DNA of 64,000 nt. It comes from Bemisia tabaci. Taxonomy: Eukaryota; Arthropoda; Insecta; Hemiptera; Aleyrodidae. Shown here in pieces: positions 52,149 through 63,321 of this stretch. Under the pieces are notes generated by a model. That model searched no databases, was not told the DNA's origin, and saw nothing but the letters and a program-made list of their open reading frames with translations. Within the stretch, counting starts at the first letter, position 1. Every line of letters starts with the position of its first letter. The position numbers and the translations under genes were made by a program. The DNA lies in the NCBI RefSeq assembly GCF_918797505.1, contig NC_092801.1, positions 18,351,731 through 18,415,730 of the forward strand. Direction: 5' to 3'.

Positions 52149-52737
52149 CTACAGCCGGCTCATTATTGTAATTATAGGCAAAGCGATAGATAAAGGAGAC
52201 CCCCAGCGGGCTGATTATAGAAATTGATAGACACAGCTATAGACAAAGAAGAAAAAAGGGATACGGAGGGATCCTATTGGTGGAAGTGGGTGGTTGCGAT
52301 GGACAAAGGCCTAATATGGATTATGGACTAATGTTGGATGGTAATAGACTAACTAACGGCAACCCACCAGCGGGCTGATTATTGAAATTAATAGACAAAG
52401 CTACAGACAGAGATGACACGGGGCAAATGAGGCGATCCTATTGGTCAAAGGGAATGTTTGCAATGGACAAAGGTGGTAAGTGATGACTAACTAACGGCAA
52501 CCCACCAGCGGGCTGATTATTGAAATTGATAGACAAAGCTACAGACAGAGATGACATGGGACAAATGAGGCGATCCTATTGGTCAAAGGGAATGTTTGCA
52601 ATGGAAAAAGGTGGTAAGTGATTGACTAACTAACGGCAACCGACAAGAGAACTTTAGTAAGTCTATCATTTTCCCTCTTTGTCTATAACAACCATCCGCT
52701 CCAACCAATGGAATCGCTCCATTCTTCCTATGTCTTA
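52149..52737. mobile_element. Type E cluster with internal tandem duplication
   Basis: Four type E left parts follow one another (52149, 52201, 52361, 52499), with a single right part ending near CTTCCTATGTCT. The units at 52361-52498 and 52499-52637 are almost identical. Confidence 0.8.
52361..52637 (+). repeat. 138/139-bp tandem duplication inside type E
   Basis: AACCCACCAGCGGGCTGATT begins both units (52361 and 52499). The units differ at only a handful of bases, so this is the youngest-looking duplication in the window. Confidence 0.9.
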
Positions 52738-53220
52738 ACTTTTTTTTCCGTGAAGACGATGATCACTACTATTCATCAACGTTTAACCACATAACAATCA
52801 ATTAATGATTGAGTAGGTATCATAATTTTCCTCGACTAAAATAATTTCTTTGCCGACGAAAGTGGTTCACCAAAGATCGCGTTCCTCCCGCATGCTGAAG
52901 CTATATCCATTACCCATTTTACCCACGGAAACGGGAGAGAAATTCGGATGGATTAAGAAGGAGGGGGAGGGGGAGGTTCCTTAGATGCATCAATTAAAAC
53001 CGTAAGCTTTATAACACTGACTTGACCCTAAGCTCAATGCTAAGAACTTTTACGCTACGGACCACGGATACGAACGACGAGCGTGAAACCCCTCGCTGCC
53101 GAATCGATCTGAAAATACAAGAATTTCACCATAACCGGCATGAAACCGCGTAGGAAATTTGGCTACGAGCAGGCAGAGTGCAAACAAAGCTACAGTCGAG
53201 TCGTGCATGATAATTGTATC
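52738..53220. other. Unassigned stretch
   Basis: Contains a GGAGGGGGAGGGGGAGG tract at 52960-52976. No gene recognised. Confidence 0.4.
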
Positions 53221-53452
53221 TCGGAAAAAATGCCATATGAGCACTTGAATGTTGTCAAATCTCCGCCGATAAAATTTGTAATTTCGAGGATAATTGTGAA
53301 TATTCCACCTCGAAAATTTCGGATCCAATGGATCAAAACACGTATAAAATGTTTCGGAAGATTCAGAGGATGAAATTCAAAAGTTTTTCGAGAAATGTGT
53401 ATTTCATTAAAAGGAATACGGCTATATTTACATGATCTTACGTTGTTTTTCC
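53221..53452. mobile_element. Decayed type C element
   Basis: AATGCCATATGAGCACTTG, GTTGTCAAATCTCC and a GATTTTCGAGG-like interior follow the C order. The right end is TTACGTTGTTTTTCCTT. Confidence 0.5.
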
Positions 53453-53994
53453 TTCGTGGGGTAAATTGACCGAACGAACTGCGGGTTTTCTCGTAAATCG
53501 GGCACCATCGCCGAAGGATCTTATAGATTCTTCACCTGAGGCTTAATGAGTGTCGGCCGGTTGTTAAGGCATAAACGCGCTCTCGAGCGCTGTTATCACT
53601 TTTGGCGGGAAAACCGGGCGAGGGGGCGGGTGTCCCCCGCTGAAACGGCAACGCAGCGTGTATCACACATCAGAAAATGATGCGTTTTAAGTGGCGAGCG
53701 CCTCACGCATTTTTATGCTCCTTTCGGTATAATTATAAATATACTCTCCCTGTCTTGCGTCCCGCCCGGGAATCTAATTTTTTAGCTGCACAGCGCAAGC
53801 AAGCAAGCATCGAATAATAGCTTTATTACGCCGGGCAGCCGCGTCAGCCCCCCCCCCCTCCTCCCGCGGGGAGCTTTCCGCCCTCTGGCGGAGCTGAGCG
53901 TTACTAAATAAACAGGCAATCAGGAACCGACGCGCATGCACCGCGCGCACACTTCCCGCGGTGATGGTGATGATGATGGCTCCGCTGGTTTACT
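53453..53994. other. Unassigned stretch, GC-rich in parts
   Basis: Includes an 11-C run near 53848-53858 and GATGGTGATGATGATGG near 53962. No gene recognised. Confidence 0.4.
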
Positions 53995-54048
53995 GCCGTA
54001 CTCAGGAAGAACGCCGTATGTGCGTTCAAACATTGCCGGATTTTTAGA
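53995..54048 (+). mobile_element. Type C left tip
   Basis: CTGCCGTACTCAGGAAGAAC through ACGCCGTATG and CATTGCCGGATTT, then unrelated sequence. Confidence 0.6.
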
Positions 54049-54448
54049 GTCCGCATCTCTGTGCCGCTCTCTGATTGGTTCATCAGTTTTAGACTAAGAC
54101 GATACCCTCCATTGCTATTTTGGCAATGGTGGATTCTTTCACATTCGAGACTCCAACATTCAAGTGTTGATTTGCCAACTAAGGGGAAGTTGAACTCAAC
54201 ATGTTGGGGGATTTCGTTTCGCATACAGACCGAAGTTTGACAAACTTGTTTGGCTCATTACGTCACCCGAAGCTCATCATCCACTTAGAAGGTAAGTCAA
54301 AGCCGAATAAAGGGTGATGACTGTTGCTCCCTTAAAATTGTCCGTATAAGAAAGTGTTGAATTCCGAGAGTGAAGGTTTTCACCTGTCGCCAAGAGGCCA
54401 GTGGAGGGTCTCTTGCCTCTGGTTTCAGGCTTTACATGGGACTCTTGC
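54049..54448. other. Unassigned stretch
   Basis: Nothing supportable seen. Confidence 0.4.
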
Positions 54449-54628
54449 AATAGCGAGGGGTGAATGATCGATTATCGATATTTCCCGCTTTGAAGCTATG
54501 GTAAAGAATCGATTTTTAAGGTGTTGTAGGGTGTGTTGTTAAGGCAATTAACACTCTCTTTTAATAGATCATTTTCATTGGTTTGAATGGGAGATCAATC
54601 GATACATCGCAAAACACGCCACCCTCTT
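54449..54628 (+). mobile_element. hAT-like MITE, type F, with altered centre
   Basis: An F element in which the usual GTTCGTTGCGAACACC core is replaced by GTGTTGTAGGGTGTGTTGTT and neighbouring bases. Confidence 0.7.
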
Positions 54629-54855
54629 GTGACCTAATGTGACCAAACCCGATCAAGTGGCTTATTATCGGGTGAGAAATGAATGATAATCACACTAAAA
54701 GGGTATTTTTGGGCAAATCTATCCATCAAAGATTGATCAGAATTCCATTTACAAGTTGGATTTACGAAAACTACCATGTCTACGACTCTGTCGCCATCTT
54801 CTTTATTTTACCCCCAGGTGGGCTAAACTAGAAGCGGAAGGGCTACCATGAAAGC

Positions 54856-55015
54856 CAGCGGCGAGACGTTAAAGATCAATTATCGATATTTTCCAATTTG
54901 AAGCTAAGTATCGATTATTAAAGTGTTCGTTGCGAACTCCCTGTCCATCGATCCTTCTCCATAGGTTTAAATGGCAGATTAATCGATACATCGCAAAGCA
55001 CGCTAAAAGCCACTG
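54856..55015 (+). mobile_element. hAT-like MITE, type F, ATGAAAGC duplication
   Basis: From CAGCGGCGAGACGTTAAAG to AAAAGCCACTG. ATGAAAGC lies directly outside both ends (54848-54855 and 55016-55023), an exact 8-bp duplication. Confidence 0.9.
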
Positions 55016-55129
55016 ATGAAAGCCTAAAGCTCGCCGACCAACAGTGATTCGTCGTGAGAGACAAAACAGTTCGGTGTACATTTTTCTCTCTAGATTTTCG
55101 TGCAATATCGACGGTGATAGAAATCTCTT

Positions 55130-55226
55130 GAAAATTAATTGAACGAATCGCAAAATTTTCCACGGAATCACTACGTTTTCGAAGGAAATTTGGCAACGTT
55201 CAAATGTTTGTGCGGCAATTTCCCTA
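55130..55226 (+). mobile_element. Type C element, right part
   Basis: GGAAATTTGGCAACGTTC through GTGCGGCAATTTCCCTAGC and GTGGCG. The left part is absent. Confidence 0.55.
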
Positions 55227-55691
55227 GCGTGGCGATTTAGCGCTGCATTCCTCGGAGGAGTGCCTACGCAGCTCGAATTGCGGTCAAGTGGGTATGCAAC
55301 CAGGAGCACTCGGTGTAGAGTGTGAATTTGCAAGCGCACTTATGAGATTAGGATAGAGAATACCGTTAGGCAATTTTCGCCCGCCGCCTCCCCCATCCTG
55401 GACTTTTATTGCTGGCAACAGAGACAATATAACTTGAAGACCACGCAGCCTCTATCCAAACAATCCCATTAGGACCCTTTCATGGTTCGAAATTTAACTC
55501 ACCCATTTTGGGGGGTAAATAAGGGTCTGATCAAGGTCCAATTGGACTTATTTCTGTTAGATGGGACCAGAGACATGTGGGGAAGATCAACTTGGTCGAA
55601 ACTCAAATGAATCAGTTGTTTTCAAAAGGGAACAGGTCCATTCTTTAATGAGTCTTATTTGGACGTATTCATGCTAAAATTGACGTCAGCG
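55227..55691. other. Unassigned stretch
   Basis: Nothing supportable seen. Confidence 0.4.
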
Positions 55692-55699
55692 GCGACGAC

Positions 55700-56334
55700 T
55701 TGAGTACCTGTATAGCGAGAGTATCGACAGTTGTGAAACTCCGAAAATCCATCAGGCCTTCACCGATGCCTCCGTGAATAAAGTTAGGGTCCAGAAATGC
55801 AGCCAACCTATGAATTTCAATTATCCAGAGCACTTTACTAATACCATTGTTACGAACCATCATTTGGACGGAGTTAAACAGAAAGGAACCAAGCCACATT
55901 GGGATCGAACCGAGAAAAAGAGGTTCAAAGTTTGGCTCCTGCATAAGACTCAATGTAAAAGATAAACTTCAAGTTCAATTTCTGCAAAATTTGCTCCAAC
56001 AAAAACTTTGAATTTTTGGCGATAGATAGTAGAGCAGTGGTTGAGTTCAAAACCAGTCATAACTCAATTTTTTCCAAAATGTGGGTTGGTTCCTTTCTGC
56101 TTAACTCAGTCCATTTATAAAGCACGTATTTGACTTAGTTTTTGCATAACTTTACTCATTTTTGCGGAAGAACGCTCATTTATGTACATTCTTAGACATC
56201 TTATTGGTTAGAATTGGAATCTGCAGACTGGCAGTGAAATTTTGTGCGTTAGAAGTTGGTTAGAAGGGTGGCTGCACTTTTGGGCCCTAAGCCCTCCATG
56301 AAGCGATCTGTCCGTACTCTCGCTATGTACTCTA
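55700..56334. mobile_element. hAT-like MITE, type B, GCGACGAC duplication, with nested S
   Basis: The ends are TTGAGTACCTGTATAGCGAG and CTCGCTATGTACTCTA. GCGACGAC lies directly outside both (55692-55699 and 56335-56342). A type S element at 55866-56112 interrupts it. Outside the insertion it matches the B copy at 16120-16504 almost base for base. Confidence 0.95.
55866..56112. mobile_element. Foldback MITE, type S, ATTT duplication, nested in B
   Basis: The ends are GGACGGAGTTAAACAGAAAG and the complement of GGACTGAGTTAAGCAG, both with GGAAC at position 20. ATTT flanks both sides. The intact B copy at 16277 has one GTTT at this place, which gives the empty site. Confidence 0.95.
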
Positions 56335-56342
56335 GCGACGAC

Positions 56343-57092
56343 CGGACTTGACGAGCTCAACAATGCCATTGTACTCCAAAAAAAAACCAACGAACAACTT
56401 TTTAACCACACGTTTAGGTTACTTTGCAGCACAAAATGTCTCTTAATTTTCTCACTATGTAGCATTATTTTTCTACCGCCCTTATAAATGACTTGATAGA
56501 ACACAGTGTCATGGCTGTCGGCAGTTGTCTATTAGGTAAAAAGGTGACGAGCCCCTAGTTTTAGGGGCCAACGGCCCTTTAAGCGTTAGAAATGGAGACT
56601 ATCCGTTTTCAAGTAGATCAGATCGTTTAAGACCATTTTTCAAGCGTTTAAGAGACGCGGACACTAATCCGCTTAGTTCTTAAAATCCTGACGTGCGGCG
56701 TTGGACGTTGACGGCATCGGCGACTCAGCGCTAACGCACGGAAAATTACTCTATTGATACACACTTGGACTCTAGATCTGACGACAGAATGGTACCCATA
56801 AATAAAACCGACGAAGATGCCAGATGGCCGTCCATTTTTGGTTAGGAAACATGTATTAGAATGATTTAATTCCAAGGAAACAAAGTGTACAGGTTTATCC
56901 TCTGCAAATGTGGTCCTATCCCAATTCTTTGGATGATATGGGTAGCACGGTAGTACCGCGACTCAAGATGAGGTGGTTCCGCAACATTTGGGTTAGTAAG
57001 CTAATTTTTTGGAGTACTAACACAATTAATTGGAAATTCCTAAGTTGGGACTTAAGCACCACCTCTTTTTTTCGTATCGCGCGTTATGTTTT
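56343..57092. other. Unassigned stretch
   Basis: No repeat family recognised. Frames at 56208-56504 and 56648-56875 (minus) have no recognisable domain. Confidence 0.35.
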
Positions 57093-57300
57093 CACTGGTA
57101 AAAAAACCTCTTGGTTCAAGAGTGCAGTTTCTTGTCGCCGAATTTAAGAATCTGGACTCTTGTTTCAAGTGGATTTTGAATTGAATCAATGCAAAATCCG
57201 CTTGAAACAAGAGTTCAAGATTCTTTAATCTGGCGACAAGAAACTGCACTTTTAAGTAAATGCACCGCGGCATTGGTCCAAGAGGTTTTTTTTACCAGTG
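57093..57300. mobile_element. Type A variant with CACTGGT ends
   Basis: The ends are CACTGGTAAAAAAACC and GGTTTTTTTTACCAGTG. The arms carry TTGGTTCAAGAGTGCAG and CTTGTCGCC with their complements. Same tip as type A, different interior. Confidence 0.8.
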
Positions 57301-57689
57301 AATTTGTTCAGTGGTGCAATCTACGAAAAAGAAGGCGAGATCATTTGACGACAAAATCCGAGTTTAAAATTCTTAACATCTCTAAAATCCGAACTCGAGG
57401 GTCTGACAATGAGTTACTTTCAAAATGGGCAGAAATAATTATGAACGTGTGCTAAGAGGATATGAATGACGTCATTCCAAGAAAATAAATAGAAATAATT
57501 AATAAGCCGTCCCAGTAAATTTAGAAACCTAACCATCTTATTATTGATTTTTCACTCCTCAAAAATAAATCATCAGTTTCTGATTTCCTGGCAAAGGTAC
57601 GTCCAGTCATTAAAATTATGCGTACCGTTCCGGCGTCCGGCACGCGGCGCCATCGAAATATTTCGAGTTCTAAGCCCCATTCCTGCATC
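57301..57689. other. Unassigned stretch
   Basis: Contains the palindrome GAATGACGTCATTC near 57465, another CRE-type word. No gene recognised. Confidence 0.4.
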
Positions 57690-57943
57690 CTGCATGGCTG
57701 AGATAAAACACCGTATGAGCGTCCGAACTCGGTCAAGTTGCCTTGAATTAAACGTCCATTTTTAAGAAAAAGTATGAATGCATATTTCGCCAAAGTCTCA
57801 GAAACATTAGATTGAACCGCGAATGAAATTCTCTGAAAACTTCAAGAAAAAGAATTCGCAAGTTCTCCGGGAAATTCGCATTTCATCGACGGAAATTTGG
57901 CAATGCCCTGAAATTCATGAGACGTTTTTCCTTAGCATAGCTG
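57690..57943. mobile_element. Diverged type C element
   Basis: CTGCATGGCTGAGATAAAAC through ACCGTATGAGCG at the left and GGAAATTTGGCAATGCC through CCTTAGCATAGCTG at the right. Full length but decayed. Confidence 0.7.
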
Positions 57944-58230
57944 ATTAGCACGAATACATCTCGCAAATTTCAGGATGCCCGGTTGTTGGAAGTCATCAGC
58001 AACCGACGAAATAGGAAGTCAAAGACACGCTTGTGACAGGTGCTATTTCGAGAAAGGCGTGCGTCGTCACGCAGAACCACGTAAGTCCGATGGAAATCCT
58101 CTGCATGCATGCAGTTTCTGACTAACGGCGAATATATAGTTGGTGAGACCGTTATCAAATTTTAATCCGAGGACCGTCCCAAAGGCGTCTCCAAAAACGT
58201 AATCCTACTCGCTCAACACTCGTTTGTCAC
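57944..58230. other. Unassigned stretch
   Basis: Nothing supportable seen. Confidence 0.4.
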
Positions 58231-58394
58231 CAGTGGCGAGGCGTGAATGATCGATTATCGATATTTTTCCGTTTGAAGCTAAGGTAAATAATCGATTATT
58301 AAGGTGTTCGTTGCGAACACCCTGTTCATCGATCCTTTACCATAAGTTTCAATGGCAGATCAATTGATTTATCGTAAAGCACGCCACGCCACTG
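58231..58394 (+). mobile_element. hAT-like MITE, type F, best-preserved ends
   Basis: 164 bp from CAGTGGCGAGGCGTG to CACGCCACGCCACTG. The flanks no longer match. Confidence 0.85.
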
Positions 58395-58933
58395 TTCGCC
58401 GAATGGATAAATGGTTGTCGCAAAGGATGGTCGCTCCCACCGCTTTCCGCTATGTTCAGTGCTTTGCATACGCATATGATCCTCGTTGAGCTTAAACCAC
58501 GAAAAAACATGGTTCTTTAGGAAGAGAGGTGCTCTGGGCTTGCGCCCCCCCCCCCTCTCAAAATTTAAAATAATATCATCGATCCTTCTTCTCTTGGAAA
58601 AACCGCACAATAGAATGTCTGCGAAGTTATCACCCCGACTTTTAAAATTTAAAATTTTCTCTTTTGCTCATCATTGGTCATCATTTGCTCACCTAGAAAA
58701 CCGCTTTCATTTTTTTTGCTCAGGTATGTACCCCCCAAAACTTAAACTTGAACTTTCAGAGAGATCATTGACCCTAGCACCCCCACTTTGTCCGATTGAG
58801 CTGAAATTGGTGTCAAACGACGCAAAATCATTTGTTCACCATTGCTTAGGCCTTGGTTTTCATCGCTCATCCCCCACTTCCCCTCCAAATCGAATGGCGG
58901 CATTTTGGCGCACATCAAAGGCAGCGCACCATC
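58395..58933. other. Unassigned stretch
   Basis: A C-rich run lies near 58544-58556. The plus frame 58486-58944 is open for 152 codons but shows no recognisable domain, and parts of it run into type Q. Confidence 0.35.
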
Positions 58934-59052
58934 TTTGCAATTGATGAAAATGTTATCTTTATCCCCGTTTGTGACACTGTGGAGGCCTAAAATACGGGAA
59001 CCAATCAGAAATGGATTCACATTGTCTTGACTCTAAGTATAAAGGGACTCTA
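58934..59052 (+). mobile_element. Type Q element, right part
   Basis: Matches the right-hand third of the Q at 5183-5717 (TTATCCCCGTTTGTGACAC, ATACGGGAACCAATCAG) and ends TATAAAGGGACTCTA. Confidence 0.7.
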
Positions 59053-59474
59053 TATCCTACTACTACTCGGCATCTCCCTGATCGACGTTCCGAAAAATAC
59101 GACCCTCTCCGCGGCAGACCCGAAACTTCCAACCAGGAACCCGAGCTTTCACGATTCACGAGCCCATCCGACAACAAGGGCCCGGCGTGATGCGGGCGCA
59201 ATCAGATTTTAATTTAAAGAGCCCCGCGGCGTAGTGGTGGTGAACCACAATCGCCCACCGTTGCCAAATCTGGCTCCGAAAAGGGGTTTTCCGGGGGGAT
59301 CGGGGTGCGATCCGGCAAGGTTTCACGGATCCAGCGCCCGTGTTGCTCGTGTGATGCCCCTTGGACCGCGGTCGCGGCTGGACGATTGAGTCATCAAATC
59401 CTTGCTCCTGGATTTTGACTGCCGCATGCCGCCTGAGCACCTCAGCCCCGGCGCATGTGCTGGGTTCAGCCACG
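59053..59474. other. GC-rich unassigned stretch
   Basis: No gene or repeat recognised. Frames occur on both strands. Confidence 0.35.
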
Positions 59475-59707
59475 CACAGTGGATCGAGTCAATGGGAGAG
59501 GTCGGACAAAATTTGGAAACTTTAAAGGCTTATAACTACGATTACACAAAGCTTTGAGATTCTGAAAGTGGTTCCATTGGTTTCCTCATGAAATTTTCCT
59601 CCAGGAACGCCCCTTAAAATTTAAAATCTGACGGAATAAACAGCAAAATTTGCAGTTTTAGTTAAAAATTGTATGACCGACCTCTCTGATTGACTTGATC
59701 CACTGTG
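59475..59707. mobile_element. Transib-like MITE, type I
   Basis: Left CACAGTG, right CACTGTG. ACAAAATTT lies 24 bases after the left heptamer. The flanks are CCACG and TCAAA, which do not match, because the next copy is fused on. Confidence 0.85.
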
Positions 59708-59850
59708 TCAAAGGGAGAGGTCGGACAAAATTTGGAAACTTTAAACGCTTGAAACTCCGTTTATACACAATTTTGAGGTTCTGAGAGTGGTTTCATTGGT
59801 TTCCTCTTGAAATTTCCTTCCAGAGTCACCTCTTAAAATTGTTAAATTAA
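59708..59850 (+). mobile_element. Type I left part without its heptamer
   Basis: TCAAAGGGAGAGGTCGGACA continues as type I for about 140 bases. Its own CACAGTG is replaced by the right end of the preceding copy, suggesting recombination between copies. Confidence 0.65.
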
Positions 59851-59900
59851 ACCCAAAGTGATAATCGATTAGTCGATTTTTGGGCGAATATACGTTGACA

Positions 59901-60077
59901 CACAGTGAATCGAGTCAATAGAGGAGGTCGCACAAAATTTGGAAACAAATGGCTCCATTGGTTTTTTGGTGAAATTTTCACCCCTTAAAATTTAAAATCT
60001 GACGTATAAACATCAAAATTTGCAGTTTTAGTCAAAAATTGTATGTCCGACCTCTCTGATTGACTCGATCCACTGTG
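59901..60077. mobile_element. Transib-like MITE, type I, internally deleted
   Basis: Left CACAGTG with ACAAAATTT after a 24-base spacer, right CACTGTG. About 55 bases shorter than full copies. Flanks TGACA and TGCCG. Confidence 0.75.
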
Positions 60078-60126
60078 TGCCGTAAATAGAAGTAGATTTA
60101 GTAAATGCGTCATTTGTTGTAAAGTA

Positions 60127-60797
60127 CAGTAAACCTCGGAATTTTCGAATTTGGATTGTCCGAACTTTTTTGTCGGAATTCATCACTTTCACTCGGAACT
60201 GTAGGCAAAAAACTGGCGGCTGATCGACTGACCGTGCGCAGAGGAAATTCACGTGGTTATTAGGTAGGGAAATACCAAAAAACTTTGGCACAAGCAAGAA
60301 AAGAAAAACGCTAAAAAACGTGGCCCGAACTGTAAGTAACAAGGTGGTTAAATAGTGCTGAGTCCGCACTATTTTGCGGGGAAGACAAGGACAAAAAGTT
60401 CAAAAATTACAAGTGGAGCCAAAAATTTTGAGCTCAAATGAGTGCCAGTACAATGCAAGCTGCCTGATCTGAACACCCTCCCATCAGTCGTGTACTGATA
60501 CTCATTAGAGTTCAAAATGTTTGGCTTTACTTGTAATTTTCGAACTTTTTGGCCTTGATTCCCCTGCAAAATAGTGTGGACCCAGCACTATTTTACCACC
60601 TTGTTATTTTTGTACAGGTATACTACATATTTGCACACTAATTTAGTATACTAAAATTATTCAAAGTAATTTTACATTAATTTCAATGACTTTTCATTCA
60701 TTTTACGAGAATCCGTAACTGACTCCGGATTATCCGAATTTTCAGTCCTCCGAAATGGCCGACCTCAACATTGGTTCGGATAGTCTGAGGTCTTCTG
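60127..60797. mobile_element. pogo/Tigger-like MITE with nested type Z
   Basis: Left CAGTAAACCTCGGAATTTTC, right complement CAGAAGACCTCAGACTATCC. TA lies outside both ends. CAGTA..ACCTCG...TATCCGAAC ends are typical of the pogo/Tigger branch of Tc1/mariner. Interrupted at 60339-60604. Confidence 0.7.
60339..60604. mobile_element. TA-flanked foldback MITE, type Z, nested in pogo-like
   Basis: The ends are ACAAGGTGGTTAAATAGTGC and GCACTATTTTACCACCTTGT. TA on both sides (60337-60338 and 60605-60606). Arms of about 90 bases. Confidence 0.8.
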
Positions 60798-60798
60798 T

Positions 60799-60838
60799 AC
60801 GTGTGCGTGGTGGTGTGCGTGTGCGTGTGCGTGTGCGT
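60799..60838 (+). repeat. GTGCGT microsatellite
   Basis: GTGCGT is repeated with one GGTGGT interruption. Confidence 0.85.
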
Positions 60839-60992
60839 ATATTTTAACCACATTTTGAAATGAGAAATCACTCATTTTAAAATTACGAGCTTACTGTCTA
60901 AAAACTTCGTGGGCTCAACTTTTCTTAGATTAACTCAAGAGGGCGGGCGCGGGCCGGTCCATGGGGGGTTGAGGGGCTGGGCTGCGTACCAG

Positions 60993-61273
60993 CCAGCGGG
61001 CCGATTATTGAAATTCATAGACAAAGCTATGGACAAAGAAGACATTCGGAGTATAGAGCGATCCTATTGGTTGAAATGGGTGATTCTCATAGACTAGGGG
61101 GTAAATAATGGACTAACTATCGGGTCTCTCGTGAGTTGCCGTTAGTTAGTCTATTACGTACGTCCTTTGTCCATTGCAACCACCCGGTTCCACCAATAGG
61201 AACCCTCCATATCCTTTTTATCTTCTTTGTCTATTGCTTTGTCTATCAATTTCAATAATCAGCCCGCAGGGGG
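60993..61273. mobile_element. Foldback repeat, type E
   Basis: From CCAGCGGGCCGATTATTG to CAATAATCAGCCCGCAGGGG, with the full set of internal E words. The best-preserved inverted ends of this family. Confidence 0.8.
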
Positions 61274-61989
61274 CGTATCGGCTTGGTCCATACTCCAAAT
61301 TTCTAGCACAACTTTTCGGTAGAAACTAGGTCACTCCACATTCTCGCCCGCGAGAAAAGCGACCGGAGAAAGCAGGCGTGCGTGACGCGGATTTACATCG
61401 ACGACTTTTGCGGAGTTTTGACTCCCGAGGTGAAAACGTCCGAGGCAAGTCATAATGACAATTGTATGGGTATTGTTTCGATCGCTGGATTCTCGTCTCT
61501 TCGTTTGGGCGTCCGGGGAATGAGGCACCAATTAACATCCTCATTTGTGTCCGCGTTCGGAATACGGAATGCACGTCACATTATCCCGGGGGATCTTGAA
61601 TAGACGACTCGTTAAGATGCTCGCGGGGTACGTTTTGTCACCCGGAGGAGTAAAGAATGTTCCAACTCATCTGACAAGGGTCTCGGGTGCCACAGGCGTT
61701 TTTTGCATGTACGCGTTACAGAAGTGCTGCCTCCTTCGTTATATTTTCCAGTAATTATTATTATTATACGAGAGGATATGGAGGGGCCTAACATATTTAG
61801 AGTAGATTAATCTGTGATACCTTTATTCATTGCTTCTGATGTTTAAGCATTGATAGTGATAGCACGAAAAATTGATAGTTGAAATTTTGGTGAGCGAGTT
61901 CTTTCATCTCAAGGGTGCTCATCTTCTTCGGGGACCTTAAAAACGGACCTACAGAAAAAACAGCTGAACGCTTCTCTAACATGAATATA
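61274..61989. other. Unassigned stretch
   Basis: Overlapping frames at 61326-61754 on both strands, none recognisable. Confidence 0.35.
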
Positions 61990-61993
61990 TTAA

Positions 61994-62435
61994 GGTGATT
62001 CGATGGACGCCAAATTTTGTGTCAGAACGGCATGCGATATATCGCATCAATTGGTTCCATTTTCTCAGCTACTCGCCATTTTTCTCCAATTTGGAGATCG
62101 CAATTCTGTTGTCAGGAGACTAAAGCACTCACTTACCAATTTTAACAAAGAAATTCAACGTAATAAAGGCGTGGTTTTTTCAGAGAGAAAACATAGCATT
62201 CGATACTGATATCGAAACCGCATTCGAATGCGATATTTCCTCTCTAAAAAAAACACGCCTTTATTACGTTGAATTTCTTTGTTAAAATTGGTGAGTGAGT
62301 GTTTTAGTCTCCTGACAACAGAATTGCGATCTCAAAATCGGAGAAAAATGACGAGTAGCTGAGAAAATGAAACCAATTGATGTGATATATCGCATGCCGT
62401 TCTAAAACAAAATATATGGCTTCCATCGAATCACC
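61994..62435. mobile_element. TTAA-flanked long foldback, type P
   Basis: A 442-bp near-perfect palindrome with ends GGTGATTCGATGGACGCCA and its near-complement. TTAA is on both sides (61990-61993 and 62436-62439). TTAA duplications are typical of piggyBac and Kolobok elements. The central loop is only about 25-30 bases. The frame at 62003-62209 lies in the left arm and is not a gene. Confidence 0.8.
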
Positions 62436-62439
62436 TTAA

Positions 62440-62834
62440 AGCTTTCTTACTCGTTTCTACTTCGTGTTTAAGCCTCCAGCCTATTTATCATTTGTGTAAG
62501 CTCTTTAACTTTGCCCATTTTAATATTTGCCACTGTTGTATCATTAGATATATGGGTTCTATCTATAGACACGCAAGGATTCCTGAATGAAACCGCTGTC
62601 TCTAAGTTTTTGAATTATGGCTTTTCCCGAAGCTTTTCCCAGCGGCTCCTCGTTTTAAACGCCAATGGATTTTCCCGTGAATAGCGCTCTCAAAACTTCT
62701 TACGCCCTTCCTATTATGTTAGCTCCTTGAAAAACTGTGAACTGGGAGGCAGTAAAGCTCCCTTCATGAAAAATCAAGGGCATTCCTAGCTCTGATGTCA
62801 CCTTCTACCCAAAAAAATCTCACTGTTTGCAACG
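62440..62834. other. Unassigned stretch
   Basis: Nothing supportable seen. Confidence 0.4.
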
Positions 62835-63050
62835 TTTTGCGTAGTCTTTGATCAACCCATTCTCGAATTCCCTCATCCTCCCTATCTTTCATTCCGTTTT
62901 TCCCTAATTCGCCGGTCTAAGCCAGTTCATATTCCTCCGAATTGGTGAAAAAGTAATCTTTTTTCCGTTTGTGACACCGTTGGCCTAAAATATAGGAGCC
63001 GATCAGAAATGGATTCCTGACGTCTTAACTCTCAATAGAAAGGGACTCTA
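62835..63050 (+). mobile_element. Type Q element, left end missing
   Basis: Matches Q from GTAGTCTTTGATCAACCCATT to GAAAGGGACTCTA. Confidence 0.7.
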
Positions 63051-63244
63051 GGTGGCAGCACCTTTGAATACAGCGCAAAGAAATGGACGTTCCCGTCAGC
63101 ATGGAATTTTCTTCCACGAAAGAGACAGGAATGCTCTTTCACGCCGTTCGACTGACAACAGGGATGCAGTGTGAAACCGGCCTTTAATCAGACGCTGCGC
63201 ACAGCAACACGTGCATTCAACCTCAACGTGCGCGAAAATGAACT

Positions 63245-63321
63245 TGACGTACTTTGCGCTAAAATGAACTATGTTGCACGCGATCCCAATACACATAGTT
63301 CCTTTTAGCATAAATACGTCC
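63245..63321. mobile_element. Miniature foldback, type U
   Basis: 77 bp. The right end complement GGACGTATTTATGCTAAAAG has GGAAC at position 20; the left end has one extra base. Flanks AACT and AATT agree at three of four. Confidence 0.6.

Noticed and set aside
59219..59280. tRNA-like GTAGTGGTGGTGAACC sequence
   Set aside because: No acceptor or T arm can be paired. Only a resemblance to a D arm.
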